The translations under genes were made by a program, and so were the position numbers. From assembly GCF_018130765.1 (NCBI RefSeq), contig NZ_JAFCJZ010000012.1:62001-126000 (forward strand): a stretch of 64,000 nt of DNA, read 5' to 3'. Position 1 is the stretch's first letter. Each line of letters opens with the position of its first letter. Positions 29,242 to 38,435 of this stretch are shown piece after piece. Under the pieces are notes generated by a model. The model had not been told where the DNA came from and did no database searches. It was given only the letters and a program-made list of their open reading frames with translations. The stretch comes from Bradyrhizobium iriomotense (GTDB lineage Bacteria; Pseudomonadota; Alphaproteobacteria; Rhizobiales; Xanthobacteraceae).

Positions 29242-29927
29242 AGCTTGATCAGGCCCTGCTGCACCGCCTCGAACACCGCTTCGCTGCGCGTGTGCACCTC
29301 GAGCTTGCGATAGATGTTCTTGATGTGCCCGGGCACGGTCTGCCTGGACAGGCCGAGATGGCTCGCGATCTCGGCGTAGCTGAAACCTTTCGCGATGCCC
29401 CAGAGGATGTCGATCTCGCGCGGCGTCAGCTTTGCGGTGTTGAGCACGGGGCCCGGCGACGGCTCGGCCGAGCTCTGCGCGGCACCTTGCGTCCGGCGCA
29501 CGATGAAACGGGCGATCGAGGCCGAGATCGGGGAATGGCCGGCGACCAGATCGCGCACGGTGGTGGCGATATCGGTCGGGAACGCGTCCTTGAGCAGGTA
29601 GCCGGTGGCGCCGACCGTGATCGCAGAGATCACGCTCTCCTCGTCGCCGAGCGCCGAGATCACCATGATCTCGGTGTCGGGAAAGCGCTGCCGGATCTCG
29701 CGGATCAGCTCGACACCATGGCCGTCGGGAAGCCTGAGATCGGTGAGCAGCACGCGCGGTGCCGCTTCGGCCAGCGCGGAGCGGGCCTCCGCCAGCGTGC
29801 CGGCGCTGCGCACCTCGTAGCCGGCCTTGACCAGCGCGTCCTGGAGCCGCCAGCAGGTCGGCGCGTCGTCCTCGACGAGGAGGATGGTGATGGCTTCACC
29901 CGTCTCGCCCTGTTCGCTCATGTTCAT
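29238..29927 (-). CDS. Response regulator, NarL/LuxR family
   Basis: 229 residues from the ATG at 29927 (MNMSEQGE). Receiver domain with acidic pair VEDD, phosphoacceptor D63 in LLTDLRLPDG, and the conserved Lys in YLLKDAFP. The C-terminal HTH LuxR domain reads LTPREIDILWGIAKGFSYAEIASHLGLSRQTVPGHIKNIYRKLEVHTRSEAV. The partner kinase is directly downstream with a 4-bp overlap. Target genes cannot be told from the sequence. Confidence 0.9.
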   Translation of the reverse strand: MNMSEQGETGEAITILLVEDDAPTCWRLQDALVKAGYEVRSAGTLAEARSALAEAAPRVLLTDLRLPDGHGVELIREIRQRFPDTEIMVISALGDEESVISAITVGATGYLLKDAFPTDIATTVRDLVAGHSPISASIARFIVRRTQGAAQSSAEPSPGPVLNTAKLTPREIDILWGIAKGFSYAEIASHLGLSRQTVPGHIKNIYRKLEVHTRSEAVFEAVQQGLIKL

Positions 29928-30035
29928 GGTCCCGCACCACGTGTCCCCCGCGGCGCGAGGCAAGTCTAGCCGCAGCGTGGAGGGCGCGACACCCATAATC
30001 ATGGGGGCGCGATGAAACGGCGCCCGGGTGGACGC

Positions 30036-32762
30036 CTACTGCTTCGCCAGAGCCGGTTTATCGGTTGGTGCGGACGGGCCCGGCAGCCGCTGCACGACGA
30101 TGCGCGCGGTACCGGCATTGTTCCTGTAGAATTGATCGTATGGCCCCTGGATTGCGTCGAGCTTCGCCGGGCGCAATCCTACCGGCAGCAGGGTCGGATA
30201 AATCTGGACGGCGTCGTTGACGTAGAAGAACAGATCGCCGGCGTCGGGCGCAACGAATTCGGCGACCAGCCGGGCCGACAGATTTTGACCGTCCCAGATC
30301 GTGCGCGCCGCGGGGTCCTTCGGCACCGGCTCGAAATCCCCGAGCTTGACCACCGCGAGCTTGAGCGGATTGTCGTTCGGAAGCGCCTTGTATTCTGTCG
30401 TGTCGTCGAGCCGGATGGGATACCGGCCCTTGCTCTTGTCGGCATCGTCCTCAGCCGGAACGGTCGGATGCATGCGTCTTGGCAATTCGTCGGCCGGCAT
30501 GACGTTGACGGCCTGAAGCGGGATGTCGCTCATGCCTTTCGCGCCGACGCGAACGACAGGCTGGAACCAGTCGGCGCCGAACAGGCGGAGGGTCGGCAAG
30601 GCGAGGTAATGACGCCCGAAATGGGTCTTGAAGCCGTTCGTCCCGCTCATGATGGTGCGGTCGAACCAGGGATCCTCGATCTGGACCCAGACGCGATATT
30701 TGCGCCCCTTCTCGACCGCAAGGCCGCTCCACCAGCAGAAGTCCTTCGTCGCAAACAGGCCGCGCGCATCGGTCGGCTCGTCGGATACCGGCGTTGCGGA
30801 GTTCTGCCCGGACGTCTCGCAAATATTTCCAGTCGCGGTACGGGCCGTGAAGACGCTGGTCGATCCGATGAGCAGGGCCGAGTAAAAGATGATGAACAGG
30901 AAAATCGCGGGCAGCACGAGCCTGGCGAAGAGCCAGCGGGCCGGCCCGGCATTGAGCCGCATCCATCGGGCAAAGCCCAGCAGCAGGCCGGGATCGTCGG
31001 CATGCTGCCGGCTTGCGATACGGCGTGGCTCGCTCCAGGCCAGCCGCGCACGCTCCTGGATGGTGTCGCGCAGCACCGTGTTCCTGCGCCAGATCAGATA
31101 GGTGAGGATCAGGACGAGCGAGGTGGCGAACGGGTAGTACAGCGCGATGTCCAGCCACGGTGCGGCATAGGACGGCAGCACGTTCCTGACCAGATTGGCG
31201 AGCGGACCAAGGACGCCGCCGACGAGCCAATCGATGGTGGCGGCGATGCGCAGAAAGAGGGTGCCTTGCAGGCCATTGTCCTTCGACACCCCGATCAGGC
31301 TGCGCGCCACCCACGGCCAGACGGCGATCACGCCGACCATGAACAGCAGCGAGAAATAGGCGACGCGCCGCCACCACACGGTGTCGCGCGTGAGCCGCGC
31401 CATTTCAGGGCTGGGCACGTTCATCAGCGTGAAGGCTCTGGCCTCCGTCTCGCGCCGCGGGCCCTGGGCCTTCGCGAGATAGGCCTGCTTCATGTCGTCG
31501 CGCGTGGCGTCCGCCATCAGGTTCAACTTGCGGCCATCCGGCATCAGCACCAGTGAGTCCGCCGGAAGCATGATCGGCGCATAAGCGTCGCAGCCGAACA
31601 GCATGCGTTCAACCACGGCGAAGTGCACGACCGGCAGTCCGCCATTGACCTCGCCGGCGAGGACCGGGCGCGGCCCATAACGGTAGAGGACGGCGGCGCC
31701 GCTGCGCGAATCGTGCTTCGGTCCGATCGCCGATTGATATTCCTTGAAGTGCTCGATCTCACCGTCCTGGAACCGGAGCCTGCCGCTGAGCCTATCGGCC
31801 ATCCAGACCAGCGGCACGAAGGACAGCGTGGATTCCGGATAGCCGCCGCCGACGTCGGAATGGACGCCGGCGAACCACACCTCCTCGACTGTCTGGCCGG
31901 CCGCCAGATGGCTCTGGTCGATCCGCAGCGGATGGAAGGTGGTGCGCTCGTCGTCTAGCGCCAGCGCATGACAGATGTGCTTCACCTTGCGCGAGGGCCG
32001 ATGATTGCGGAACGAGATCGGCCAGATCGCCCAGTCGATCGCGACGCGCAGCTCCTCGATTGGGACGCCGAAGGCCTCGACCGTGTCGAACAGTCCGAGG
32101 AATTCGATGTCGATCTCCTTGCGGCCGTTCATCGCCGCGCGGACGTCGGCATAGGAGCGGTGCCCGCAGAGCGAATGATAGAGATAGAGCAGGAGATCGC
32201 GGATCAGGCGGGCGATCCAGATCGTCGGCAGGCTCTTTTTCAACGGCACGGTGTCGCGACGGTATTCCCGCCACGCGGCCATCGCGTTGCGCTCCATTTC
32301 CTCATGCGATACGGGGGTGCCGTCGATCTCCGCAGGCACAAGGCCCTGGCTCGCGATCATGGACGCCAGCGTGCGCGCAGTGAAGGCGCCGCGGCTGAAG
32401 CCGAAGATGTAGATCTCGTCGCCCTCGCGCCAATTCCAGCACAGGAAGCGGTAGAGCTTGCGGACGTTGGAGGGCACGCCGAAGCCGGTGGCGCCGTCGA
32501 GGGCTGCGAGCGGCGCCCAGCCGGCGGTGCCGACGCCCTTGATGTAGTGGGAGATCTGGTCCGGCTGGGTGTGGTCGAGCGCCTCGTAGAGACGCCAGAC
32601 GCTGGATTCCTGGGTCGTGAACGCATTGCCCGTGCCGTCGGCGAACAGCACCAGCTTGCGTTTTGCCGGGGCGGCGTCGGCCGTCCCGCCGGCATTCATA
32701 TCGCGGTGTGGGTGTTCCGGTCCGGCAGTATTAATGTTCGGCGCGCCATCATGGTGTGACAT
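30036..32762 (-). CDS. DUF2235 alpha/beta hydrolase with membrane segments
   Basis: 908 residues. The N-terminal DUF2235 hydrolase domain contains LVLFADGTGNAF, the nucleophile elbow GFSRGAF (Ser about 123), and the His/Asp-bearing stretch VWFAGVHSDVGGGYPES. This fold is shared with Tle1 phospholipases. Three hydrophobic segments (about 455-660: FSLLFMVGVIAVWPWV, ATSLVLILTYLIW, LPAIFLFIIFYSALL) and a C-terminal domain of about 240 residues follow. No T6SS genes or immunity gene are nearby, so a housekeeping membrane hydrolase role is as likely as an effector role. Confidence 0.8.
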   Translation of the reverse strand: MSHHDGAPNINTAGPEHPHRDMNAGGTADAAPAKRKLVLFADGTGNAFTTQESSVWRLYEALDHTQPDQISHYIKGVGTAGWAPLAALDGATGFGVPSNVRKLYRFLCWNWREGDEIYIFGFSRGAFTARTLASMIASQGLVPAEIDGTPVSHEEMERNAMAAWREYRRDTVPLKKSLPTIWIARLIRDLLLYLYHSLCGHRSYADVRAAMNGRKEIDIEFLGLFDTVEAFGVPIEELRVAIDWAIWPISFRNHRPSRKVKHICHALALDDERTTFHPLRIDQSHLAAGQTVEEVWFAGVHSDVGGGYPESTLSFVPLVWMADRLSGRLRFQDGEIEHFKEYQSAIGPKHDSRSGAAVLYRYGPRPVLAGEVNGGLPVVHFAVVERMLFGCDAYAPIMLPADSLVLMPDGRKLNLMADATRDDMKQAYLAKAQGPRRETEARAFTLMNVPSPEMARLTRDTVWWRRVAYFSLLFMVGVIAVWPWVARSLIGVSKDNGLQGTLFLRIAATIDWLVGGVLGPLANLVRNVLPSYAAPWLDIALYYPFATSLVLILTYLIWRRNTVLRDTIQERARLAWSEPRRIASRQHADDPGLLLGFARWMRLNAGPARWLFARLVLPAIFLFIIFYSALLIGSTSVFTARTATGNICETSGQNSATPVSDEPTDARGLFATKDFCWWSGLAVEKGRKYRVWVQIEDPWFDRTIMSGTNGFKTHFGRHYLALPTLRLFGADWFQPVVRVGAKGMSDIPLQAVNVMPADELPRRMHPTVPAEDDADKSKGRYPIRLDDTTEYKALPNDNPLKLAVVKLGDFEPVPKDPAARTIWDGQNLSARLVAEFVAPDAGDLFFYVNDAVQIYPTLLPVGLRPAKLDAIQGPYDQFYRNNAGTARIVVQRLPGPSAPTDKPALAKQ

Positions 32763-33012
32763 GGGGCTTCTCCGGCAATTTCGCGGGAAAGCGCTTCAGG
32801 CCGAGTCGGGCTGCATTCCCCGGACTCGATCAATAATTGCATCATGAAATAAGATGTATTCTGTACACAATCCCGCTGAGGTAGCAAGCGGGAACACGCC
32901 GCCTCGCCGCGGCCGGAGCCACGGAATGTTGGTCGTGAATAAATCTGTCTTGCTGATGGGCGGACAGTTGTTCGGTTTCATCGAATAGGGAAGCGGTGGG
33001 GTGACGGCTGCC

Positions 33013-33246
33013 CTACAGGACGTCAACCCGCGGCGGCGGATACCGCCGCGCCAGCGCCGACAGCGGCAGGTGCCGTTCGCCTTCCGGCAGCTCCAAATAC
33101 GCCAGCACCAGCGGCCGCTTCCAGTCGCCGATGCCGAAATCCATCGCCATCCATTTCTGTGGCTCGGGGCCTTCAAGGCCCCGGACCCAGACGAAATAGC
33201 GAGGGAGGTCGTCGGCGTCCGCTTCCGTCGTGCGTCGTCTCGCCAT
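33013..33246 (-). CDS. Hypothetical small protein
   Basis: 77 residues from the ATG at 33246 (MARRRTTEADADDLPRYFVWVRG). Rich in aromatic and acidic residues with KWMAMDFGIGDWKRPLVLAYLELPEGERHLPL; looks like one compact alpha/beta domain. In-frame starts at 33264 and 33270 are possible. No family recognised. Confidence 0.55.
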   Translation of the reverse strand: MARRRTTEADADDLPRYFVWVRGLEGPEPQKWMAMDFGIGDWKRPLVLAYLELPEGERHLPLSALARRYPPPRVDVL

Positions 33247-33369
33247 CAAAGCTGCTCGCTGCATCACCATCCGTTGCGGTAGGATATAGGTATCGGCTCG
33301 CTGAAGTCGAACTCCCGGCTGCGGCTCCTGCAAGCCTGGACCGGTTGGTTAACGCGCGGGCCTGAAGAT

Positions 33370-33831
33370 ATGAACGAAGCTACGATCGATCGCTGGGGTG
33401 AAGCCTCGAAAGTCACGAAAAAGCTGGTCGGCTCGTGGTCCTTCAACCGGGTCATCGAAGGCCAGGCCACGATGCAGGGTATCGCGACTTTCACGCCACT
33501 CGACAGGGAGCGCTTGGCCTATCGCGAGCAGGGACATCTGAAGCTCGCGAACGGCACCATTGTGCAGGCCGAACGCGAATACGTCTTCAGCAACAGCGAC
33601 GGAGGATTCAAGGTCTTCTTCAGGGAAGATCCACCGCGGCTGTTTCACGAGATCTCACTGTCCGTATCTTCCGGAGGAGAGCTGATCGGACATGCGCGCC
33701 ATCTCTGCAGGCGCGACGAGTATCGGTCGGCCTACATGTTCCTGCCGGACGGAACGTTCGTCGTCCGTCATGTGGTGTCGGGTCCAAGCAAGGACTACAC
33801 GATGAGCACGACCTACACGCCTCTCCCGTGA
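33370..33831 (+). CDS. DUF6314-like protein
   Basis: 153 residues forming a lipocalin-like beta-barrel pattern: LVGSWSFNRVIEGQATMQGIATF, AYREQGHLKLANG, REYVFSNSDGGFKVFF, HLCRRDEYRSAYMFLPDGTFVVRHVVSGPSKDYTMSTTYTP. The alternation and the terminal DGTFVVRHVVSGPSKDY block fit the DUF6314 family. Ligand unknown. Cytoplasmic, no signal peptide. Confidence 0.7.
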   Translation: MNEATIDRWGEASKVTKKLVGSWSFNRVIEGQATMQGIATFTPLDRERLAYREQGHLKLANGTIVQAEREYVFSNSDGGFKVFFREDPPRLFHEISLSVSSGGELIGHARHLCRRDEYRSAYMFLPDGTFVVRHVVSGPSKDYTMSTTYTPLP

Positions 33832-33860
33832 TCAAGCCGGCGCGATGGCGGGGTCGCCTT

Positions 33861-34163
33861 TCACTGCCAGAGCTGGCTTTCCGCCACGCGGTTGATGTCG
33901 GCGAGCCGGCGGTCGGCATCGGCATTCAGATCGATGCTCGCGACCAGCGCCAGCAGGCGGCGATAGGCGCTGTCGGCGACCTCGACCGGCAGCGGGGCCT
34001 CGTCATAGGCCTCGACGTAGCTGCCGACGAGGCTGCTCAACAGGCGGCACAGGCCGCGCTGGGCGGGATCGTCCCGGCCGAGCGTCTCGAGCTTTTGCTG
34101 GAATGTCCGGAAGGTGCGCAGGCCGTGATGCTGTTCAGAAAGCCACGCGTGCAGGTCGTTCAT
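33861..34163 (-). CDS. Hypothetical helical protein next to the insertion site
   Basis: 100 residues, all-helical (HAWLSEQHHGLRTFRTFQQKLETLG ... LCRLLSSLVGSYVEAYDEAPLPVEVADSAYRRLLALVASIDL). ATG preceded by AAGGAGCTC, a good SD. It is the last chromosomal gene before the left end of the island. Family not recognised. The remaining 380 bp to the next gene hold the left attachment site and no other gene. Confidence 0.65.
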   Translation of the reverse strand: MNDLHAWLSEQHHGLRTFRTFQQKLETLGRDDPAQRGLCRLLSSLVGSYVEAYDEAPLPVEVADSAYRRLLALVASIDLNADADRRLADINRVAESQLWQ

Positions 34164-34338
34164 ATGAGCTCCTTCGAATTACGGAAGAAGCTACTGGTTT
34201 ATACAGTGGGGATGGGAGGATGGCTAGTGGAGGGGAGCGTTTCGCCGCGGCAGTCCGTCTTCGCCAAGAGGCTTCGCCGGACACGCTTCACTCTTCGGTC
34301 TTGCGTGGCCGTGCCACGCGAAGCCCGAAGGGCGAAGC

Positions 34339-34355
34339 GTGGTGCCCCTGGCCGG
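34339..34355. repeat. attL: left 17-bp direct repeat of the island
   Basis: GTGGTGCCCCTGGCCGG occurs here and again at 55269-55285, where it is the 3' end of the tRNA-Leu gene plus one base. To its left the sequence is chromosomal (GC-rich, inverted repeat GCGTGGCCGTGCCACGC at 34304-34320); to its right A/T content rises at once (CAAAAATATTTGAG). The 188 bp from here to the first island gene hold no gene. Confidence 0.88.
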
Positions 34356-34543
34356 GCAAAAATATTTGAGACAGATCAATCGCTTGGCGGGAAGTGGGAC
34401 TTTCAAGGCTCCCATTGTTTTCCATTGCGTTTTTGCACCATTGTCCCACCGCGCAAAGCGGACAGGCCGACCACCGGGCAGGCCGCGATTGGGGAAAGAG
34501 ATGCTTGACGCGAGTGGCGCCCGCCTCGTCCGATCCGCCGGGA

Positions 34544-36373
34544 TCAACGAGACCGAGGCTTATACGTCTTGGTCAACCCCGCTTTTTTGAGGACTTTATA
34601 AAGAGTTGGCCTGGAAATTCCGAGTTGCTCGCAGATTGCATCTTGCTTGTGTCCAGCCTTTGCTAACGAGATTGCCTGATCTGTTATCGTATCGTCATAT
34701 CTACGAAGATACTCAGCGGGGCTTTTCTGCTTTCCTCGCGCTGCGATGATCCGGTTAATCGTTGATCGCCCAACGCCAAAAGCATTTGCGACCTCCTGGC
34801 TTGTTTTGCCCGAATTGTAAGCTCTCACAATCTCGACCTCCGTATCGGCCTCAATAGCTCGGCCATAGCCGCCTGCGGGAGCACCCATAAGCCCGTTCAA
34901 AAACACGTGGCCCTCTCGCGAACATTGGCCGCGTATGCGCGTGATGAGATCACGTTCAGCTTCGGCAGCCGCATTTGCCGCAATTACTCCGGGGAGAATT
35001 TCGATTGTTACTATTTCTTCTATCGGCATGCCGACAGACCGCGCCTCACGGATTGCTTCTCTGATAAATGCTGTCCTCTTATTGCGCGTGTGCGAGCCCT
35101 TCGCCGCCTGCGCGATGTGCTGACGCATCCGCATTAGCGGATCTATGCTTTGCCCGGCGTAGAGACCCACTGTCTTACCGGGTATCGTCACCTTCATTAT
35201 GTACAAATAAGTGTCTCGCTCCGAATGCCCCGTAATCTCTGACGGACTAAGTGGAATGAGGCCAAGTGCGCGACCCGAAATGCTTATTCCACCGGCGCGT
35301 TCGGCAAGACCCCGCTCGCGTATTACCTGTATCACCGACTTTTTCGTCCTCCTGGCCTCCGCATAGATTTCTCGAACGAAGTCATGGGAGAACACTTTCC
35401 GCGTCGTCCCCATACCTTGGCTTACGATAAGCCCCATCTTTCTCATGCGCTCGTAAAGTGAAGAAGCGTTGACGCCGTACTCTTTCGCCAGCGTCGAAAT
35501 GCCGATTCTCTCGGCAATCCGGCGACGATGGATCTCCCTGATCTGTTCGTCCGTTAACTTTCGTGGCCAACTGGCTCTTGCCCGCGCAGCCTTTCGACGA
35601 GGCTTTAATCGACGAGAAGTTGGCACCTTGGCCTTTTCGCGGTCTAGAGCCGCGCTAAGTCCGTCGATTGATAGACCCAGCTCGCTCGACAGAGCTTCTA
35701 ACGGAATACCTGTCTCAAGCAGTAGCCCGACCTTTCGTAATGTTGCGGATCTCATCCGAGGCAAGGTTACGCCGTGACGCGCCAAACCTTGTCGTAGCCC
35801 TGCGGAAGAGAAACCAAATTCTTTTGAAATTTCCGGAAGCGACGAGCCGGCCCTAAGACGCTCACCTATAATGCGAGCCAATGTTGGTGTCATGCGCGAC
35901 CAAGCTCGTACTTGTAGGTCATACTTACGGAATGCATCCGTCAGCGACGCCTTTGATAATCCCGCCTCCGCAGCCAATGATGCAATGGTTTCGCCGTTCA
36001 AGTAACGATTGTGATACTTCTCAACCTCAGAGCGCTTGAGCTTTGCCCTGCTTCTAAGCGTTTCATACCGGTCACGCGCTTGATAGCCGTTGGCTCTGAG
36101 ATATTGCGCGAGAGTAGTTCGCTTGACATTCAGCCGACGAGCGATTTGGTCCTGTGACAGACCTTCATCATAGAGCCGAACAGCATCTACAATTGTCTCA
36201 GCCGCTATAGTCGGATGTCGCTTATTAAGCGTGATCCCTCGCCGCTTTATTGCTTTGCTGAAAGCACTCTGACTGAGTCCAATCTCGGCCATCAAGGCCG
36301 TAATGCTTTCTCCTCGATCATATCTTTCAATCACATCATTGATGGTTTTGTCGTCCAGTCGTTTACTACGCAA
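34544..36373 (-). CDS. Array of helix-turn-helix units with embedded GIY-YIG nuclease domain
   Basis: 609 residues from a TTG start preceded by GGGGGAG at 7 nt. About seven helix-turn-helix units of 45-50 residues run through residues 5-375 (for example SITALMAEIGLSQSAFSKAI, SQDQIARRLNVKRTTLAQYL, ISTLAKEYGVNASSLYERM; the seventh is degenerate). A GIY-YIG domain follows (about 386-495) with Y390 (LYIM), Y405 in GLYAGQS, R415/R417, E473 in AEAERDLI and N493 in VFLNG, so the catalytic set looks complete. Two more HTH units end the protein (508-550, 560-605). Homing endonucleases join GIY-YIG to one or two HTH repeats; nine is far beyond that. It is the last gene of a probable operon with the ApeA-like gene. 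DNA cleavage at a long specific site is inferred. Confidence 0.8.
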   Translation of the reverse strand: MRSKRLDDKTINDVIERYDRGESITALMAEIGLSQSAFSKAIKRRGITLNKRHPTIAAETIVDAVRLYDEGLSQDQIARRLNVKRTTLAQYLRANGYQARDRYETLRSRAKLKRSEVEKYHNRYLNGETIASLAAEAGLSKASLTDAFRKYDLQVRAWSRMTPTLARIIGERLRAGSSLPEISKEFGFSSAGLRQGLARHGVTLPRMRSATLRKVGLLLETGIPLEALSSELGLSIDGLSAALDREKAKVPTSRRLKPRRKAARARASWPRKLTDEQIREIHRRRIAERIGISTLAKEYGVNASSLYERMRKMGLIVSQGMGTTRKVFSHDFVREIYAEARRTKKSVIQVIRERGLAERAGGISISGRALGLIPLSPSEITGHSERDTYLYIMKVTIPGKTVGLYAGQSIDPLMRMRQHIAQAAKGSHTRNKRTAFIREAIREARSVGMPIEEIVTIEILPGVIAANAAAEAERDLITRIRGQCSREGHVFLNGLMGAPAGGYGRAIEADTEVEIVRAYNSGKTSQEVANAFGVGRSTINRIIAARGKQKSPAEYLRRYDDTITDQAISLAKAGHKQDAICEQLGISRPTLYKVLKKAGLTKTYKPRSR

Positions 36374-36437
36374 GAATTATCTCCCCCGACCGCAGGACCT
36401 CAATCGCGACCAGCGGCACTACCCATGGCTCTATTCT

Positions 36438-36722
36438 CTATGGTGATGCTTCGATCGAACAAAAATCTCTTTCTTCTGCGCAGAATAGGGGAGACCTGCT
36501 CTCCTCGAAAATCTCATCGCACCCGTAAGCCTTCAGCTCGCGCCGTTGCGCCTGATCAAATGGGAAAGCCGCCATGATCAGCAGGGCGAGAATGCTGGCT
36601 CGCTTATCGACGTTGGTGCCCTTTTCGGCCATCACACGGTTGGAGGCTTCGAGTAAGTTCGCATCCAGTCGCGTACAAAACTCGGTGAGCGGCGATGGGG
36701 CCTTGGTCGTGAACCCGAACAT
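36438..36722 (-). CDS. Small hypothetical protein in the ApeA-like operon
   Basis: 94 residues, starting 12 bp after the ApeA-like gene stop. Two helical stretches (SPLTEFCTRLDANLLEASNRVMAEKG and KRASILALLIMAAFPFDQAQRRELKAYG) and three cysteines, no signal peptide. Not recognised. Its tight position between two likely nucleases suggests a linked accessory role (inference). No strong SD is seen, so translational coupling is possible. Confidence 0.55.
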   Translation of the reverse strand: MFGFTTKAPSPLTEFCTRLDANLLEASNRVMAEKGTNVDKRASILALLIMAAFPFDQAQRRELKAYGCDEIFEESRSPLFCAEERDFCSIEASP

Positions 36723-36734
36723 TGTGAGCGCGGC

Positions 36735-38123
36735 CTAATCTCTCGACTTCAATTGTGCTAGATGCCGTGCGTCTCCGCTTCTACCGTCAAAGGCGCCATC
36801 AAGCGTCTCCGGCTGGACCCCAGCCAAATGAAGATAAAGCGCTCGCAGGAAGCAAACGAGCCGAACGCAAGCATCGAACATCTGCTGGTTACTCAAGATG
36901 TTTGAGCGGAGTGCCTCGTCCCAATGCGTGTAGTAGTTTCGTGTATCCACCCAACTTCGTGGCACATCCTTGCCTCCCAAAATCCGGGATCGCAGCGCGG
37001 CCGGAAGCATCTCTGCGAGTCTGTTCAGACGCTTGGCAAGCGCTATTTGGTTTCCGTACCGAATCCGACTAGTTAAGGAGGCGCGGTGATCTGCCGTAAC
37101 CTCAACGGGGATAGCGTTGACCAATGCGTCTTTTACGCCCCTGTAATTCTCGGGCGTCATGTAGTTACCCGGCAACAACGCACGATGCAGTCCTTCAAGT
37201 GCTTGCAGCAGAGAAAGGAACTTCACGTGAGACCACAAATCTTCCGAAGCCATTGTACTGAGTGCAAGGCCAACCGGCATCTCGACGCGAGGGTACAGGT
37301 CAAACCAACTCACGAGAACGTGCGGAAGGGCGTCACTTAGCTGTGTCCGACTTACGAGAAAGTCGTGGTGTTCTGTGTGATCACAATACTTCGTCGATGG
37401 CCTCGGCACGAGAACGGACAGAACGAAGCCATGTGCGCCTACCTTGAGCTCGATTCGATCAGGCGGCATGGGCTTCTCGGCCAGAAAAGCGAGCAAGCTG
37501 GTAGTCGTCGAGAGCTGCTCCAAGAACCAACTCAGCAACTTTGGTTCGTGTGGTCGTATATGCAGCCAACCGGAGGCAACAATGGTGGCCGTGGAATGCG
37601 CAGGCGAGCCGATAGCGGAGAGACTAAAGTCAATTTCCGCACCGATGCTCGGTATTGCGATTGTCTCGGTTGGAACGTTCTTGACCCGAAATGCATAGCC
37701 TTGGGCGTCTTTCACCGTCTCAATGACGCGCGGTAATAGCCACATCTGTAGGCCGGGTATCCGGCACCTCAACTCTGGATATACCTGCTGGTCTGATACC
37801 TGTGCCCCTACGATAGCCAAATGGCTCCAAAGAGTTTCCGGCTGACCAAAGCCACCACTAGCGAACCTCATCGAATAGCCGATGCGAGTGCATTGAAAGA
37901 GCGAGACCGCTTCCTGATCCCGAGTGATCCCGTGGATGACAGGGTATTGGACTATCTCAGCTCGAATAGGCCCGCCCTGCATCGGGCGAAGTGCGTCCGC
38001 AAGCTCCAGTTCAATTCGTTCAGCCTTCGATGAGAGCGTCCCGGCGACACGTCGATCTGGTGTATCCGGCAGAAACCATGTGCCTACCGTCTCGAAGGTC
38101 TCGCTCATGTCCCGGTTAGCCAT
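36735..38123 (-). CDS. ApeA-like HEPN anti-phage protein
   Basis: 462 residues. The N-terminal part (VGTWFLPDTPDRRVAGTL, then IELELADAL, repeated beta-strands to about residue 240) matches the ApeA N-terminal domain pattern. The C-terminal third is helical and contains R395-NYYT-H400, the Rx4H ribonuclease motif of HEPN domains, followed by helices to the end. ApeA acts as an abortive-infection tRNA-directed ribonuclease in the systems studied. A strong SD (GGAGGTG) precedes the ATG at 38123. Divergent from the recombinase gene. Function by family resemblance; untested here. Confidence 0.72.
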   Translation of the reverse strand: MANRDMSETFETVGTWFLPDTPDRRVAGTLSSKAERIELELADALRPMQGGPIRAEIVQYPVIHGITRDQEAVSLFQCTRIGYSMRFASGGFGQPETLWSHLAIVGAQVSDQQVYPELRCRIPGLQMWLLPRVIETVKDAQGYAFRVKNVPTETIAIPSIGAEIDFSLSAIGSPAHSTATIVASGWLHIRPHEPKLLSWFLEQLSTTTSLLAFLAEKPMPPDRIELKVGAHGFVLSVLVPRPSTKYCDHTEHHDFLVSRTQLSDALPHVLVSWFDLYPRVEMPVGLALSTMASEDLWSHVKFLSLLQALEGLHRALLPGNYMTPENYRGVKDALVNAIPVEVTADHRASLTSRIRYGNQIALAKRLNRLAEMLPAALRSRILGGKDVPRSWVDTRNYYTHWDEALRSNILSNQQMFDACVRLVCFLRALYLHLAGVQPETLDGAFDGRSGDARHLAQLKSRD

Positions 38124-38356
38124 CGATCACCTCCGGCGAGACAGCGCGCTCCTGATAGATTTCTCGCTTCGCCATCACCTCCCGAACGATAATTCATGAT
38201 TCGTCACATCAAGAGTTATGCAAAACGGAATCACAGGGATTCCAAAAGGCCGCTTGTAAAAAACCTAATTGGTCGGGGGTTTGCTGCAGTCGGATGAGCG
38301 CAGAACGCCCGACGTAGTTCAATTTGGGTGTGCTTCCAGCGAACTGGCTGGGAGCT

Positions 38357-38408
38357 GGTTCAGTAATCTCGATTGACCTTTTTAAATGAACCAGTATTAT
38401 ATGAACCA
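38357..38408 (+). promoter_or_regulatory. Promoter with repeated ATGAACCA motifs ahead of the recombinase
   Basis: TTGACC at 38373-38378 and TATTAT at 38395-38400, 16 bp apart, form a good sigma-70-like promoter. ATGAACCA occurs at 38386-38393 between the boxes and again at 38401-38408 just after the -10; TGGTTCA (its complement) occurs at 38357-38363. These could be operator copies for repression. The rest of the 312-bp divergent region (38124-38435) holds no gene. Confidence 0.6.
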
Positions 38409-38435
38409 TCCATAATGAACTCAGGGGCAGTGCTG

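Noticed and set aside
27361..29313. 650-aa plus-strand open frame
   Set aside because: Shadow of the histidine kinase and response regulator on the other strand; low-complexity His/Arg/Asp composition.
30036..32762. Tle1-type secreted phospholipase effector with immunity gene
   Set aside because: The DUF2235 fold fits, but no VgrG, Hcp, PAAR or immunity gene is near and the membrane segments suggest a resident protein.
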